Assembly (NCBI GenBank): GCA_030606505.1
Contig: JAUWGI010000011.1
Coordinates: forward strand, 1 to 11,598
Reading direction: 5' to 3'
Origin: Deltaproteobacteria bacterium
Lineage (GTDB): Bacteria; Chloroflexota; Dehalococcoidia; Dehalococcoidales; BS750m-G39
DNA: 11,598 bases
Below the pieces are notes generated by a model. It saw nothing but the letters and a program-made list of their open reading frames with translations. It had not been told where the DNA came from and made no database searches. Position 1 is the first letter of the stretch. The number at the start of each line of letters is the position of its first letter. A program made the position numbers and the translations under genes. Below are positions 1-7,203 of this stretch, one piece after another.

Positions 1-2252
1 TAGCCAGCAACGGCAGCTTCAAGTCCATCAGCGCCGACAGCATAACCCAGACCCAGCAGAAGATTATCGATACCCTCCACATGGACTACGCTACCTTCAT
101 TAACAGCGCCTTCCTCAGGCAGGGCCACGCCGACGAGTTCACCAACCAGCCCCCCACCAGGCGCAAGGAGGTGCTGGGCAATATCCTGGGGCTTTCCCTC
201 TACGACCAGCTTGAGGAAGCGGCTAAAGACCGTGCCAGACAGCAGGAGATGGAAAAAGAGCAGCTTGACCGCGCTATCGAGGGCATTAGCCAGGAACTGG
301 CCAGAAAGCCCGTCTATGAGGCTGAGGTGGAGCAGGCGCAGGCGGGGCTGGCCCAGATTGACCAACTAATAACCGGGCATGAATCAATGCTCAATAACCT
401 GAGGCAGAAAAAGGAGGCTCTGGAAAACAAGAGGTCACAACTGGCCCAGCTTGAGGAGCATATAGCCGCCACCAAAAGAGAGCTGGAGCGCCGTGACCAG
501 GAAGTCACTCAATATCAGGCCCGCATCAAAGAACACGAGGGGCTTATCGCCCAGCGCCCGAAGATAGAAGAGGGCTATACTCAGCTCACCGAAGCCCGTA
601 AACAAAGCGAGGAGCTAAACCAGAAGCTGGGGCTATTGGTCAAGCTAAGGGAGAGAAGGAGCCAGCTGGAGATGGCTATCGAGCGGGCGCAGGCAAACTT
701 AATCACCGAACACAAATTAGCCCAGAGCCGAATCAGCGAACTAGAGGCTAAATCGGCAAAGCTACCCCAGCTTAGAACCGAGCTACAGCAGGCGGAAGCC
801 CGGCTACAAAAGCTAGCGGAGCAGGAGGCGGAGCTAAGCCAGAAAAAGCAGGCCGGCCAGGAGCTACGGAAGCAATTAAACTACCTGGAGTCCAGCCAGA
901 CCCGCCTGGAAAAAGAAATACAGGATATAGAGGAAAAGCTCGATTTACTGTCCCACCAGGAGGGGGCTACCTGTCCCCTGTGTGAGACTGAGGTAGGCAC
1001 CGACGGCTTACAACGGATTGAAGCCAAATACATCACCGACCGGGATGGCAAAGCTGACTCATTGAAGTCAAACCAAACCGAACTGGCGGACAAGAAAACA
1101 GAGCTTGAGGCACTGGAAAGCGAAATAGCCCCGCTGGAAACCAGATTAAATCAGGATAAAGCCTTGGCGCAGAGCCAGGTCAGCCTCTTGAAGCAGGGCA
1201 TCAATGAAGCCCAGGGCGTCGAAAACCAGCTAAACCAAGCCAAGGAGAGTCTTAATGAAATCGAACAGCGCCTGGCCAGCAAAGACTTCGCCGCTACCGA
1301 GCAAGAGGCTTTAGCCCGGGTCGAGCAGGAAACAGCCCAGCTTGATTACGATTCACAGCAGCACGAACAGGTGCGCCACCGCCTCACCGAACTAGAGCAG
1401 TACGAAAGCCCCAAGCGGAAACTGGAAGAAGCTGACAGGCTCTTAAGTCAAGAGAAGGAGGCAGCCCACAAAGCCGAGGAAGCCAGCCAGGAGCTGCGCC
1501 AGAGGCTGGAGGCCGACCACCAGAAAAGCCAGGAGCTAGATAAAGAACTCAAAGCCCTCCCCCGGCTGACCAGTGATTTAACCCAGGCGGAGACCGAACA
1601 CCAAGCGCTGGCCACCCAACAAAAACAAGCCCAGGAGCTGATGTGGCAGGTGAAGTCAAAACTGGAGCGCTGTGTTGAGCTGGAGACGCAACAGAAGGAA
1701 AAGGGTAGACTGCTGGGTCAAGCGTCACGAGAGGAGAAAATCTATAAAGACCTGGCCCAGGCCTTCGGCAAAAAGGGGATACAGGCCCTGCTAATTGAGA
1801 TGGCGCTCCCTGAAATTGAAGCCGAAGCCAACCGACTGCTGGGACGGATGACCGATAACCGGATGCACGTCAAGATTGAAACCCAGAGAGAGACCAAGAA
1901 AGGGGATTTAATGGAGACCCTGGATATAAAAATTGCTGATGAACTGGGAACACGAAACTATGAAATGTTCAGCGGTGGTGAAGCCTTTCGCATCAACTTT
2001 GCCGTTCGTATTGCCCTGTCCAAGCTATTAGCCAGAAGAGCCGGAGCTCCCCTTCCCACCCTCATCATTGACGAAGGCTTTGGCACCCAGGATGTCGTCG
2101 GCATTGAAAAGGTTAAAGAGGCAATAAACTCAATTCAGGACGACTTTGAAAAGATACTGGTCATTACCCACATGGAGGAGATGAGGGACGCCTTCCCGAC
2201 ACGGATTGATATTATCAAGACTGCCCAGGGCTCAACGATTGAGGTGAGTTGA
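1..2252 (+). CDS. sbcC: SbcC/Rad50-family DNA repair ATPase (5' end outside window)
   Basis: This is the large coiled-coil ATPase of an SbcCD/Mre11-Rad50-type complex, which with the SbcD nuclease processes DNA ends and hairpins. The frame is open from base 3 to the stop at 2250-2252 and encodes 750 visible residues. The Met at 81 is internal: the codons before it (residues 1-26) continue smoothly into the conserved block DYATFINSAFLRQG, which family members carry roughly 100 residues after the start. The Walker A region is therefore beyond the left edge. Residues ~60-600 are a long Glu/Gln/Lys/Leu-rich coiled coil. It is broken near the middle by the zinc-hook motif CPLC (residues 324-327), the dimerisation tip. 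The C-terminal ATPase lobe shows the ABC signature FSGGE (656-660), Walker B LIIDEG with catalytic Glu691, a D-loop, and the switch His723 (ITHMEE). An sbcD gene would be expected upstream but is not visible. The stop is one base from the stop of the convergent HD-domain gene. Confidence 0.95.
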   Translation, partial: ASNGSFKSISADSITQTQQKIIDTLHMDYATFINSAFLRQGHADEFTNQPPTRRKEVLGNILGLSLYDQLEEAAKDRARQQEMEKEQLDRAIEGISQELARKPVYEAEVEQAQAGLAQIDQLITGHESMLNNLRQKKEALENKRSQLAQLEEHIAATKRELERRDQEVTQYQARIKEHEGLIAQRPKIEEGYTQLTEARKQSEELNQKLGLLVKLRERRSQLEMAIERAQANLITEHKLAQSRISELEAKSAKLPQLRTELQQAEARLQKLAEQEAELSQKKQAGQELRKQLNYLESSQTRLEKEIQDIEEKLDLLSHQEGATCPLCETEVGTDGLQRIEAKYITDRDGKADSLKSNQTELADKKTELEALESEIAPLETRLNQDKALAQSQVSLLKQGINEAQGVENQLNQAKESLNEIEQRLASKDFAATEQEALARVEQETAQLDYDSQQHEQVRHRLTELEQYESPKRKLEEADRLLSQEKEAAHKAEEASQELRQRLEADHQKSQELDKELKALPRLTSDLTQAETEHQALATQQKQAQELMWQVKSKLERCVELETQQKEKGRLLGQASREEKIYKDLAQAFGKKGIQALLIEMALPEIEAEANRLLGRMTDNRMHVKIETQRETKKGDLMETLDIKIADELGTRNYEMFSGGEAFRINFAVRIALSKLLARRAGAPLPTLIIDEGFGTQDVVGIEKVKEAINSIQDDFEKILVITHMEEMRDAFPTRIDIIKTAQGSTIEVS

Positions 2253-2253
2253 C

Positions 2254-2805
2254 CTAAAGCCCCAGGTTCGGGGCAATTCCCTTCATTGCTTCCAGCCCCA
2301 GCTCGAGAAACTCGTCAAGCTCAATCCCGAGCTCAGCACACTGAGCAATCTGCTCCCTGTTAGCGCCGGCAGCAAAACTTTTTTCCTTAAACTTCTTCCC
2401 CACCGACTTCGCCTCAACCCCGGCCAGCTTTTTATCGGGTCGCACCAGGGCGGCGGCAATGATTAAGCCGGTCAGCGGGTCGGCACAACACAGGGCTTTA
2501 TCCAGATTGGTCTCCATGGGAATGCCGTGGGCTTGATTATGGCACAGGATGGCGTGAGCCATCGCCTCGCTGGCACCCAGCTCCCTGGCCAGGTCAGCTC
2601 CCAGCCGGCTGTGGGTGCTCATATCCCCTTCGGTAAGCTCCATGTCAATATCATGCAGTAGCCCGGTCAGCCCCCACTCCTCCTCATCTTCGCCAAAGCG
2701 CTTGGCTAAAGCCCGCATAATCGCCTCGGTAGCCAGCATATGCTTTATCGTGTTTTTATTCTCGATATTAGCTTTGATTGAGTCCAGCGCTTCCTCTCGA
2801 GTCAC
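2254..2805 (-). CDS. HD-domain (HDIG-type) metal-dependent phosphohydrolase
   Basis: A 183-residue soluble protein of the HD superfamily, whose members hydrolyse phosphate esters or nucleotides using bound divalent metal. The metal-ligand pattern is readable: His22 (KHMLAT), the doublet His51-Asp52 (LLHDID), His65 (THSRLGA), His89 and His93 (LCHNQAHG), and Asp109 (CCADPLTG). This matches the small stand-alone HDIG proteins common in anaerobic bacteria. Nothing in the sequence identifies the substrate. No signal peptide, membrane segment or extra domain is seen. The start is GTG (2803-2805), chosen because a strong AAAGGAGG lies 4 nt upstream and the length fits the family. It is the last gene of the leftward uvrA-MFS-HD cluster and probably reads from the same transcript. 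The 80 bp separating it from the MFS gene is largely a uvrA-tail relic. The stop (TAG, 2254-2256) is one base from the end of sbcC, tail to tail. Confidence 0.88.
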   Translation of the reverse strand: MTREEALDSIKANIENKNTIKHMLATEAIMRALAKRFGEDEEEWGLTGLLHDIDMELTEGDMSTHSRLGADLARELGASEAMAHAILCHNQAHGIPMETNLDKALCCADPLTGLIIAAALVRPDKKLAGVEAKSVGKKFKEKSFAAGANREQIAQCAELGIELDEFLELGLEAMKGIAPNLGL

Positions 2806-2809
2806 CTCG

Positions 2810-2817
2810 CCTCCTTT
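2810..2817 (-). promoter_or_regulatory. Shine-Dalgarno site supporting the GTG start of the HD gene
   Basis: Read on the minus strand this is AAAGGAGG, an essentially perfect anti-16S match, 4 nt before the GTG at 2803-2805. It decides that non-ATG start. The first in-frame ATG lies further inside the gene, past the first conserved HD-domain helix. Confidence 0.8.
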
Positions 2818-2835
2818 ACTACCAGGCGGAAATAG

Positions 2836-2916
2836 CTACCCACTCAAAGCATACTCCATGTCCTCGTCTTTATGCAACACTCGGCTTAAATACTGGCCGG
2901 TGGTTTTAGTCGCCAC
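2836..2916 (-). pseudogene. Relic of a second uvrA 3' end (C-terminal tail remnant)
   Basis: Translating the minus strand from 2916 to the TAG at 2836-2838 gives a peptide containing TGQYLSRVL, then HKDEDMEYALSG and stop. The intact UvrA ends [17 protein letters not shown], stop. Eight of nine residues match in the first block, and E, A and L match after a four-codon gap (2857-2868). At DNA level 50 of 69 aligned bases match by hand count, and the match continues five bases past the stop (AATAG on the plus strand at both loci). Upstream of about 2916 the similarity to uvrA is lost, so only the tail is present, with no start or ribosome site of its own. The MFS gene ends inside this segment in another frame: its TAA (2886-2888) overlaps the relic's Leu codon. 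It is most likely the scar of a duplication or insertion at the uvrA 3' end. I am fairly sure of the homology, less so of the mechanism. Confidence 0.65.
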
Positions 2917-4133
2917 GCCAGTACAATACCTGAAATACAAACCACAGCGCAAATCAGGAAGGCTATCTGGTAGCTGGCAAATGTATCAAATATACTACCA
3001 GCCACCAACGGGCCAACCGCCCCGCCGGCGGTGTAGCCAAACGAAGCAACCCCCATGATAACCCCGTGCGAGCTCAAGCCAAATAACTCAGCAACTATTG
3101 GCGATTCCATTGCCGCCAGACCGCCGTAAGCGAAACCTAAAACAATGGCAAACAGGTAAAACATCCAAAGCTCTCCGGCCGCCAACAGCCAGAATAAAGC
3201 GCCTGACATCAGGATAAGGTTGATGATAAGCGGCGGCTTGCTCCCCACCCTGTCGGTAATACTACCGGTTGCAATTCTGCCCGCAACACTTAAACCCCCA
3301 ACAACCGCCACAAGACCGGCGCCAACGGTAGCTGAAAACCCCAGATCGGTGGCATGGTTGGCAATGTGGGCAAGTACAGTATGCAAACAGTAGCCGAAGC
3401 AGAATAGTATAGAGAAAAGCACCCATAACTGCCAGCTGCCCATTGCCTCTCGAAGAGAAAATCCCCTGGCGTGTAAATTCAAGCCCGCCGCTTCCTCAGT
3501 CTCCCCGTCGGGCAACAGCCCCATTCGCCTGGGGCCAAACTTTAAGAACTGGGCTGACAGTATAATTAAGACTAAAGCTACAGCGCCGATGACAATGTAG
3601 GCGGTCCTCCAGTCCCATTTTTCGATGAGCCAGGTAGCCACCGGAGGGATAATAAGGGTACCGACACCTATGCCCGCGACCACAAAACCGGTCATTATCC
3701 CTCTCCTTTTGACAAACCACCTGGCTACCGTAGATAACGGAGGGACAAAGGCACCGCTCAGTCCCACACCCACCACCACCCCATAGAAGAGATATAGCTG
3801 CCAGATATTGCTGACCCGGGACATTAACAGAAGGCCCAGACCAAAAAGTAAACCGCAGAGTGACATTACGATTCGGGGACCAAACCGGTCGGTAAGCTTG
3901 CCCATAACAATAGCCAGAAGGCCACTCAGAAACATACCTAGCGAGTAGGCCCCCGAAGTTGTGGCCCGTGTCCAGCCAAAGTCTGTGGACAGCGGTTTGA
4001 AAAAGACACCAAAGCTATAAAAAGCGCCGAACATTAATAGCATGTTTACGAAGCCAATAAAAACGATAACATAGCCATAGAAAAAGCCCGGCTTCTTGGT
4101 ACTAGTCACATTCGAAACTTCCTGTTCAGGCAT
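2886..4133 (-). CDS. MFS transporter, oxalate/formate antiporter or monocarboxylate-transporter-like
   Basis: A 415-residue inner-membrane secondary transporter with about 12 hydrophobic segments. The N-terminus (FFYGYVIVFIGFVNMLLMFG, then YSFGVFFKPLSTDFGWTRA) is typical of the MCT/oxalate-formate branch of the major facilitator superfamily. The loop after TM2 carries the motif-A-like GKLTDRFGPR (minus-strand codons near 3900). TM4-5 contains the Gly-rich GVVVGVGLSGAFVPPLSTVARWF. A small organic anion substrate is plausible from the branch, but is not proven. I place the start at the ATG 4131-4133, with GGGAG (4144-4148) 10 nt upstream. An in-frame TTG at 4164-4166 would add 11 residues, but it lacks a ribosome site and lies in the A-tract of a hairpin. 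The gene follows uvrA by 64 bp on the same strand. The final eight or nine residues (RLKPPASI) and the stop come from DNA homologous to the uvrA 3' end, read in another frame, so the native C-terminus may have been lost or replaced. Confidence 0.9.
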   Translation of the reverse strand: MPEQEVSNVTSTKKPGFFYGYVIVFIGFVNMLLMFGAFYSFGVFFKPLSTDFGWTRATTSGAYSLGMFLSGLLAIVMGKLTDRFGPRIVMSLCGLLFGLGLLLMSRVSNIWQLYLFYGVVVGVGLSGAFVPPLSTVARWFVKRRGIMTGFVVAGIGVGTLIIPPVATWLIEKWDWRTAYIVIGAVALVLIILSAQFLKFGPRRMGLLPDGETEEAAGLNLHARGFSLREAMGSWQLWVLFSILFCFGYCLHTVLAHIANHATDLGFSATVGAGLVAVVGGLSVAGRIATGSITDRVGSKPPLIINLILMSGALFWLLAAGELWMFYLFAIVLGFAYGGLAAMESPIVAELFGLSSHGVIMGVASFGYTAGGAVGPLVAGSIFDTFASYQIAFLICAVVCISGIVLAWRLKPPASI

Positions 4134-4164
4134 AACAAGCTCACTCCCAGAATGTATCTGGCAC

Positions 4165-4193
4165 AAAAAGACTGGCTATGTATCCGCTAGCCA
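4165..4193 (-). terminator. Possible weak intrinsic terminator or attenuator after uvrA
   Basis: On the minus strand, just past the uvrA stop, TGGCTA and TAGCCA (4188-4193 and 4173-4178) form perfect 6-bp arms around a 9-nt loop. Three bases later comes a run of five T (4165-4169). The stem is short and the T run is offset, so it may only partly reduce read-through from uvrA into the MFS gene. Folding energy was not computed. Confidence 0.35.
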
Positions 4194-4266
4194 ATAGCTA
4201 ATCAGTCAAGGCATGCTCTCCACGCAACACCCGGCCCAAATACTGACCAGTGGCTGAAGACTTCAC
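4193..4266 (-). repeat. uvrA 3'-end copy of the direct repeat flanking the MFS gene
   Basis: This segment covers the last ~22 codons of intact uvrA plus five bases beyond its stop. It is repeated in diverged form and the same orientation at 2831-2916, with one 12-nt length difference. The two copies bracket the MFS gene and its upstream spacer. By hand alignment about 72% of bases match over the coding part. Similarity fades upstream of the Val codon that precedes the TGQYL block. Confidence 0.6.
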
Positions 4267-7047
4267 CCGGGCAATCTCCTCAGGCGTGCCGGTGACGACC
4301 ACATATCCACCCCGGTCACCAGCCCCCGGCCCGAGGTCAACGATATGGTCGGCATTCTTAATCACATCCAGGTGATGCTCGATGACCACCACGGTATTAC
4401 CGGTGTCAACCAAACGTTGGAGCACCCTTAGCAGCACGGCTATATCCTCAAAGGAAAGACCCGTGGTCGGTTCGTCAAGGATATAAAGTGTCCTGCCAGT
4501 TGACCGCCGTGACAGCTCGGTAGCCAGCTTCACCCGCTGCGCCTCACCACCGGAGAGTGTGGGCGCCGGCTGACCAAGACGGATATATCCCAACCCCACA
4601 TCCCGCATCGTCGCCAGCTTATTTTTTATCTTGGGGAAATGGTCAAAGAAGGCAAGCGCCTGCTCCACGGTCATATCCAGTACCTCAGCGATGTTCTTGC
4701 CCTTAAACCGAATCTCCAGAGCCTCACGGTTATAACGCTTCCCCTTACACACCTCACAGGGGACAGTGACATCGGGCAGAAACTGCATCTCAATCTGGAT
4801 AAACCCCTCCCCACGACAGGCTTCACAGCGCCCGCCCTTGACATTAAACGAGAACCGCCCCGGAGCATAACCCCTCATCCGAGCCTCAGGGACAGTGGCA
4901 AAGAGCTCACGGACAGGGGTAAAGGTGCCGGTATAGGTGGCAGGATTGCTGCGCGGGGTACGCCCGATAGGCGACTGGTCGATATTGACCACCTTATCAA
5001 TATGCTCAATACCGGTAATATCATCACAGTCACCCGCTCTCTCCCGCGACCGATAGAAGAGTTGCGCCAGCCTCTTATACAAAATATCGTCAATAAGGGT
5101 ACTCTTACCGCTGCCAGAAACCCCGGTGATACAGACAAACTTGCCCAGAGGAATATGTACATCTATATCTTTGAGATTATTCTCCCTCGCCCCCTTGATT
5201 ACTATCTCCTCACCCGAGCCAGGGCGGCGTGAGGGGGGTAAGGGAATCTGCTTGGCGCCACTGAGATACTGCCCGGTTTTTGATTCAGGGCAATTCATAA
5301 TATCATCCAGAGTCCCGGTAGCCACAATCCACCCCCCATGCTCCCCGGCCCCAGGCCCCATATCAATAATGTGGTCAGCCGCCCTCATCATAGCCTCATC
5401 ATGCTCCACCACCAGTATGGTATTACCCAGGTCTCTCAGCCGCTTCAAGGTCTCAATCAAACGGAAGTCGTCGGCGGGATGCAGCCCTATAGTCGGTTCA
5501 TCACAGATATAAAGCACACCCATAAGCCCACTGCCAATCTGGGTTGCCAGCCGGATGCGCTGTGCCTCACCACCAGCCAAGGTAGCCGAGGAGCGGTCGA
5601 GGTTCAGATAGTCCAGGCCAACATCCCTGAGGAAGCCGAGGCGGGATTGAATCTCCTTAATAATCTGGTGGGCTATCATCTGCTCCCGCTTACTAAGCAC
5701 CGCCTTCCTGCCGTCACTGCCGATAGCGGCCACCCACTCCATTGCCTGAGTGACCGACATGGAGCTAACCTCAACAATGTTCTTATCGCCAATGGTCACC
5801 GCTAACGACTCCGGCTTGAGCCGCTTACCCTCACAGACAGGACAGGGTCGGGACACCATGTAGCGTTCAATGTTAGCCCGCGAGTTCTCCGACTCCGTCT
5901 CCCTGTACTGCCGTTGCATAGTCGGGATAATGCCTTCAAAGCCGTCACCATACCGCCTCAGCCGGCCAAAGCGGTTGCGGTAATACTTAGTCTCACCACC
6001 CTCCCCATAAAGCAACAGGTTAAGTTGCTCCCGACTCAGTTCCTTCAGGGGCTTATCCAGTGAAATGCCGTGAGTCCTGGCCATAGGCTCCAGCCGGTAA
6101 AAGTACCAGGTATGGGAATGCCAGGGGCGGATTGCTCCCTCCATAATGGAGAGGTCTTTATTCAGCACCAGCTCCGGGTCTATCTCCAGTTTGACCCCCA
6201 AACCGGAGCAGGCAGGGCAAGCACCATGAGGTGAATTAAAGCTGAAGGTTCGGGGGGCAATCTCACCCAGGCTAATGCCACAGTGCACGCAGGCAAAGTG
6301 TTCCGAGAACAATAGTTCCTCACCTTCAGCAATAGACACTAACACCACCCCCGCCCCCAGCTTAAGGGCAGTCTCCACCGAGTCGGCAATGCGGCTCTGG
6401 CTCTCCGATTGCCCCACCACCAAACGATCCACCACCGCCTCAATGAAGTGCTTCTTATATTTGTCCAGCTGGAACTCCTCAGACAGGTCATGAATCTCGC
6501 CGTCAACCCGAACCCTGACATAGCCTGCCTTGCGCAAATCATCAAAGACCGTCTGATACTCACCCTTGCGATCCCTTATCAGCGGCGCCAGAATCATAAT
6601 GCGGCTACCAGCGGGAATATTCTGAATAGCATCAACAATCTGCTGCACCGTCTGCGCCGTTATCTCCCGTCCACACTTAGGGCAGTGGGGATGACCAACA
6701 CGGGCAAAAAGCAGCCTCAGGTAATCATAGGTCTCAGTTACCGTGCCCACCGTGGAACGCGGGTTCTTACTGGGGCCTTTCTGGTCAATAGAAATAGCCG
6801 GGCTCAAACCTTCAATATAATCAACCTCGGGCTTTTCCATCCTGCCCAGGAACTGGCGGGCATAAGCCGATAGAGATTCCACGTAGCGGCGCTGCCCCTC
6901 GGCATAGATGGTATCAAAGGCTAATGAGCTCTTGCCCGAGCCGGAGACACCGGTGATAACCACCAGCTTATCCCGGGGGATAATCACATCAATATTCTTG
7001 AGGTTGTGCTCACGAGCCCCTTTAACGACAATACTATCTAACGACAT
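4198..7047 (-). CDS. uvrA: UvrABC excinuclease subunit A
   Basis: The damage-sensing ATPase of nucleotide excision repair, which scans DNA as a dimer and loads UvrB. At 949 residues it is full length for the family (~940). Two ABC modules are present. Module I has Walker [10 protein letters not shown] (33-41, Lys39), the signature LAGGEAQR (490-497) and Walker [12 protein letters not shown]. Module II has Walker [10 protein letters not shown] (642-650, Lys648), the signature LSGGEAQR (831-838) and Walker [11 protein letters not shown]. Zinc-binding pairs are visible: CPKC near residue 123, CVHC and CPAC in module I, and CEAC with CEVC in the second zinc module ([15 protein letters not shown]). 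Two departures from the common consensus are Ala491 in the first signature (usually Ser) and Ser865 in GLSFEDI (usually His). The start is ATG 7045-7047 with GGGAGA just upstream. It is the first gene of the leftward cluster and has its own promoter in the divergent gap. I see no convincing LexA/SOS operator. Confidence 0.97.
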   Translation of the reverse strand: MSLDSIVVKGAREHNLKNIDVIIPRDKLVVITGVSGSGKSSLAFDTIYAEGQRRYVESLSAYARQFLGRMEKPEVDYIEGLSPAISIDQKGPSKNPRSTVGTVTETYDYLRLLFARVGHPHCPKCGREITAQTVQQIVDAIQNIPAGSRIMILAPLIRDRKGEYQTVFDDLRKAGYVRVRVDGEIHDLSEEFQLDKYKKHFIEAVVDRLVVGQSESQSRIADSVETALKLGAGVVLVSIAEGEELLFSEHFACVHCGISLGEIAPRTFSFNSPHGACPACSGLGVKLEIDPELVLNKDLSIMEGAIRPWHSHTWYFYRLEPMARTHGISLDKPLKELSREQLNLLLYGEGGETKYYRNRFGRLRRYGDGFEGIIPTMQRQYRETESENSRANIERYMVSRPCPVCEGKRLKPESLAVTIGDKNIVEVSSMSVTQAMEWVAAIGSDGRKAVLSKREQMIAHQIIKEIQSRLGFLRDVGLDYLNLDRSSATLAGGEAQRIRLATQIGSGLMGVLYICDEPTIGLHPADDFRLIETLKRLRDLGNTILVVEHDEAMMRAADHIIDMGPGAGEHGGWIVATGTLDDIMNCPESKTGQYLSGAKQIPLPPSRRPGSGEEIVIKGARENNLKDIDVHIPLGKFVCITGVSGSGKSTLIDDILYKRLAQLFYRSRERAGDCDDITGIEHIDKVVNIDQSPIGRTPRSNPATYTGTFTPVRELFATVPEARMRGYAPGRFSFNVKGGRCEACRGEGFIQIEMQFLPDVTVPCEVCKGKRYNREALEIRFKGKNIAEVLDMTVEQALAFFDHFPKIKNKLATMRDVGLGYIRLGQPAPTLSGGEAQRVKLATELSRRSTGRTLYILDEPTTGLSFEDIAVLLRVLQRLVDTGNTVVVIEHHLDVIKNADHIVDLGPGAGDRGGYVVVTGTPEEIARVKSSATGQYLGRVLRGEHALTD

Positions 7048-7075
7048 TCTTCTCCCAGAACCCTTCTACTATCAA

Positions 7076-7104
7076 ATTTTACCATTTGCCCCCAAGCACA
7101 ACAA
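7076..7104 (-). promoter_or_regulatory. Predicted sigma70-type promoter for uvrA
   Basis: On the minus strand there is a -10 hexamer TAAAAT (7076-7081), preceded by TGG, which gives an extended -10. It is followed upstream by a 17-nt spacer and the weak -35 TTGTTG (7099-7104). Transcription would start near 7069, giving a leader of about 20 nt before the uvrA ATG. The extended -10 compensates for the poor -35. This is prediction by eye only. Confidence 0.5.
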
Positions 7105-7120
7105 GTTCTAGCATGAATTC

Positions 7121-7149
7121 TTGATTACATTACCAGCATCGGATATACT
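7121..7149 (+). promoter_or_regulatory. Predicted sigma70-type promoter for iorAB
   Basis: TTGATT (7121-7126, four of six against TTGACA) is followed by an exact 17-nt spacer and TATACT (7144-7149, five of six against TATAAT). The predicted start is near 7156, leaving about 48 nt of leader to the iorA ribosome site and TTG codon. It does not overlap the uvrA promoter: the two -35 elements are about 16 bp apart, back to back. Confidence 0.55.
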
Positions 7150-7190
7150 GCCTATGGCTGGCTGATTAAATGATACCCTATAAGCCAAGG

Positions 7191-7197
7191 AAGGAGG
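7191..7197 (+). promoter_or_regulatory. Shine-Dalgarno site deciding the TTG start of iorA
   Basis: AAGGAGG lies 6 nt before the TTG at 7204-7206. No in-frame ATG is better placed, because the first internal Met is well inside the conserved Pyr domain. This strong site supports the rare TTG initiator. Confidence 0.75.
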
Positions 7198-7203
7198 CTA
7201 GCC

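Noticed and set aside
81..110. ATG at 81 as the true start of the SbcC protein.
   Set aside because: The frame is open to the window edge and upstream residues match the family. A start here would remove Walker A.
2256..2277. GC-rich hairpin GCCCC-AGGTTC-GGGGC followed on the minus strand by TTTAGG, as a terminator for the HD gene.
   Set aside because: The stem is only 5 bp, lies within the last HD codons, and has just three T after it. This is too weak to annotate.
4134..4166. Longer MFS start at TTG 4164-4166, adding 11 residues.
   Set aside because: No ribosome site precedes it, it sits in a hairpin tail, and the ATG at 4131-4133 has GGGAG upstream and fits family length.
2806..4197. Insertion sequence or integrase around the MFS gene that could explain the flanking repeats.
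   Set aside because: No transposase, recombinase or terminal inverted repeats are visible. Only the uvrA-tail direct repeats remain.
4140..4220. TTGACT in the last uvrA codons with TACATA downstream, as a separate promoter for the MFS gene.
   Set aside because: The spacer is about 21 nt, too long for a sigma70 promoter, and no good hexamer lies at 16-18 nt.
4639..5232. Long open frames on the plus strand opposite uvrA, and similar ones opposite iorA, glcF and glcD.
   Set aside because: They have no recognisable motifs, no ribosome sites and composition expected of antisense shadows. The opposite frame is a well-conserved protein in every case.
7048..7203. LexA/SOS operator upstream of uvrA, and a riboswitch-like leader upstream of iorA.
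   Set aside because: No CTGT-N8-ACAG or CGAAC-N4-GTTCG pattern was found, and the iorA leader (~48 nt) is too short and unstructured for a known riboswitch class.
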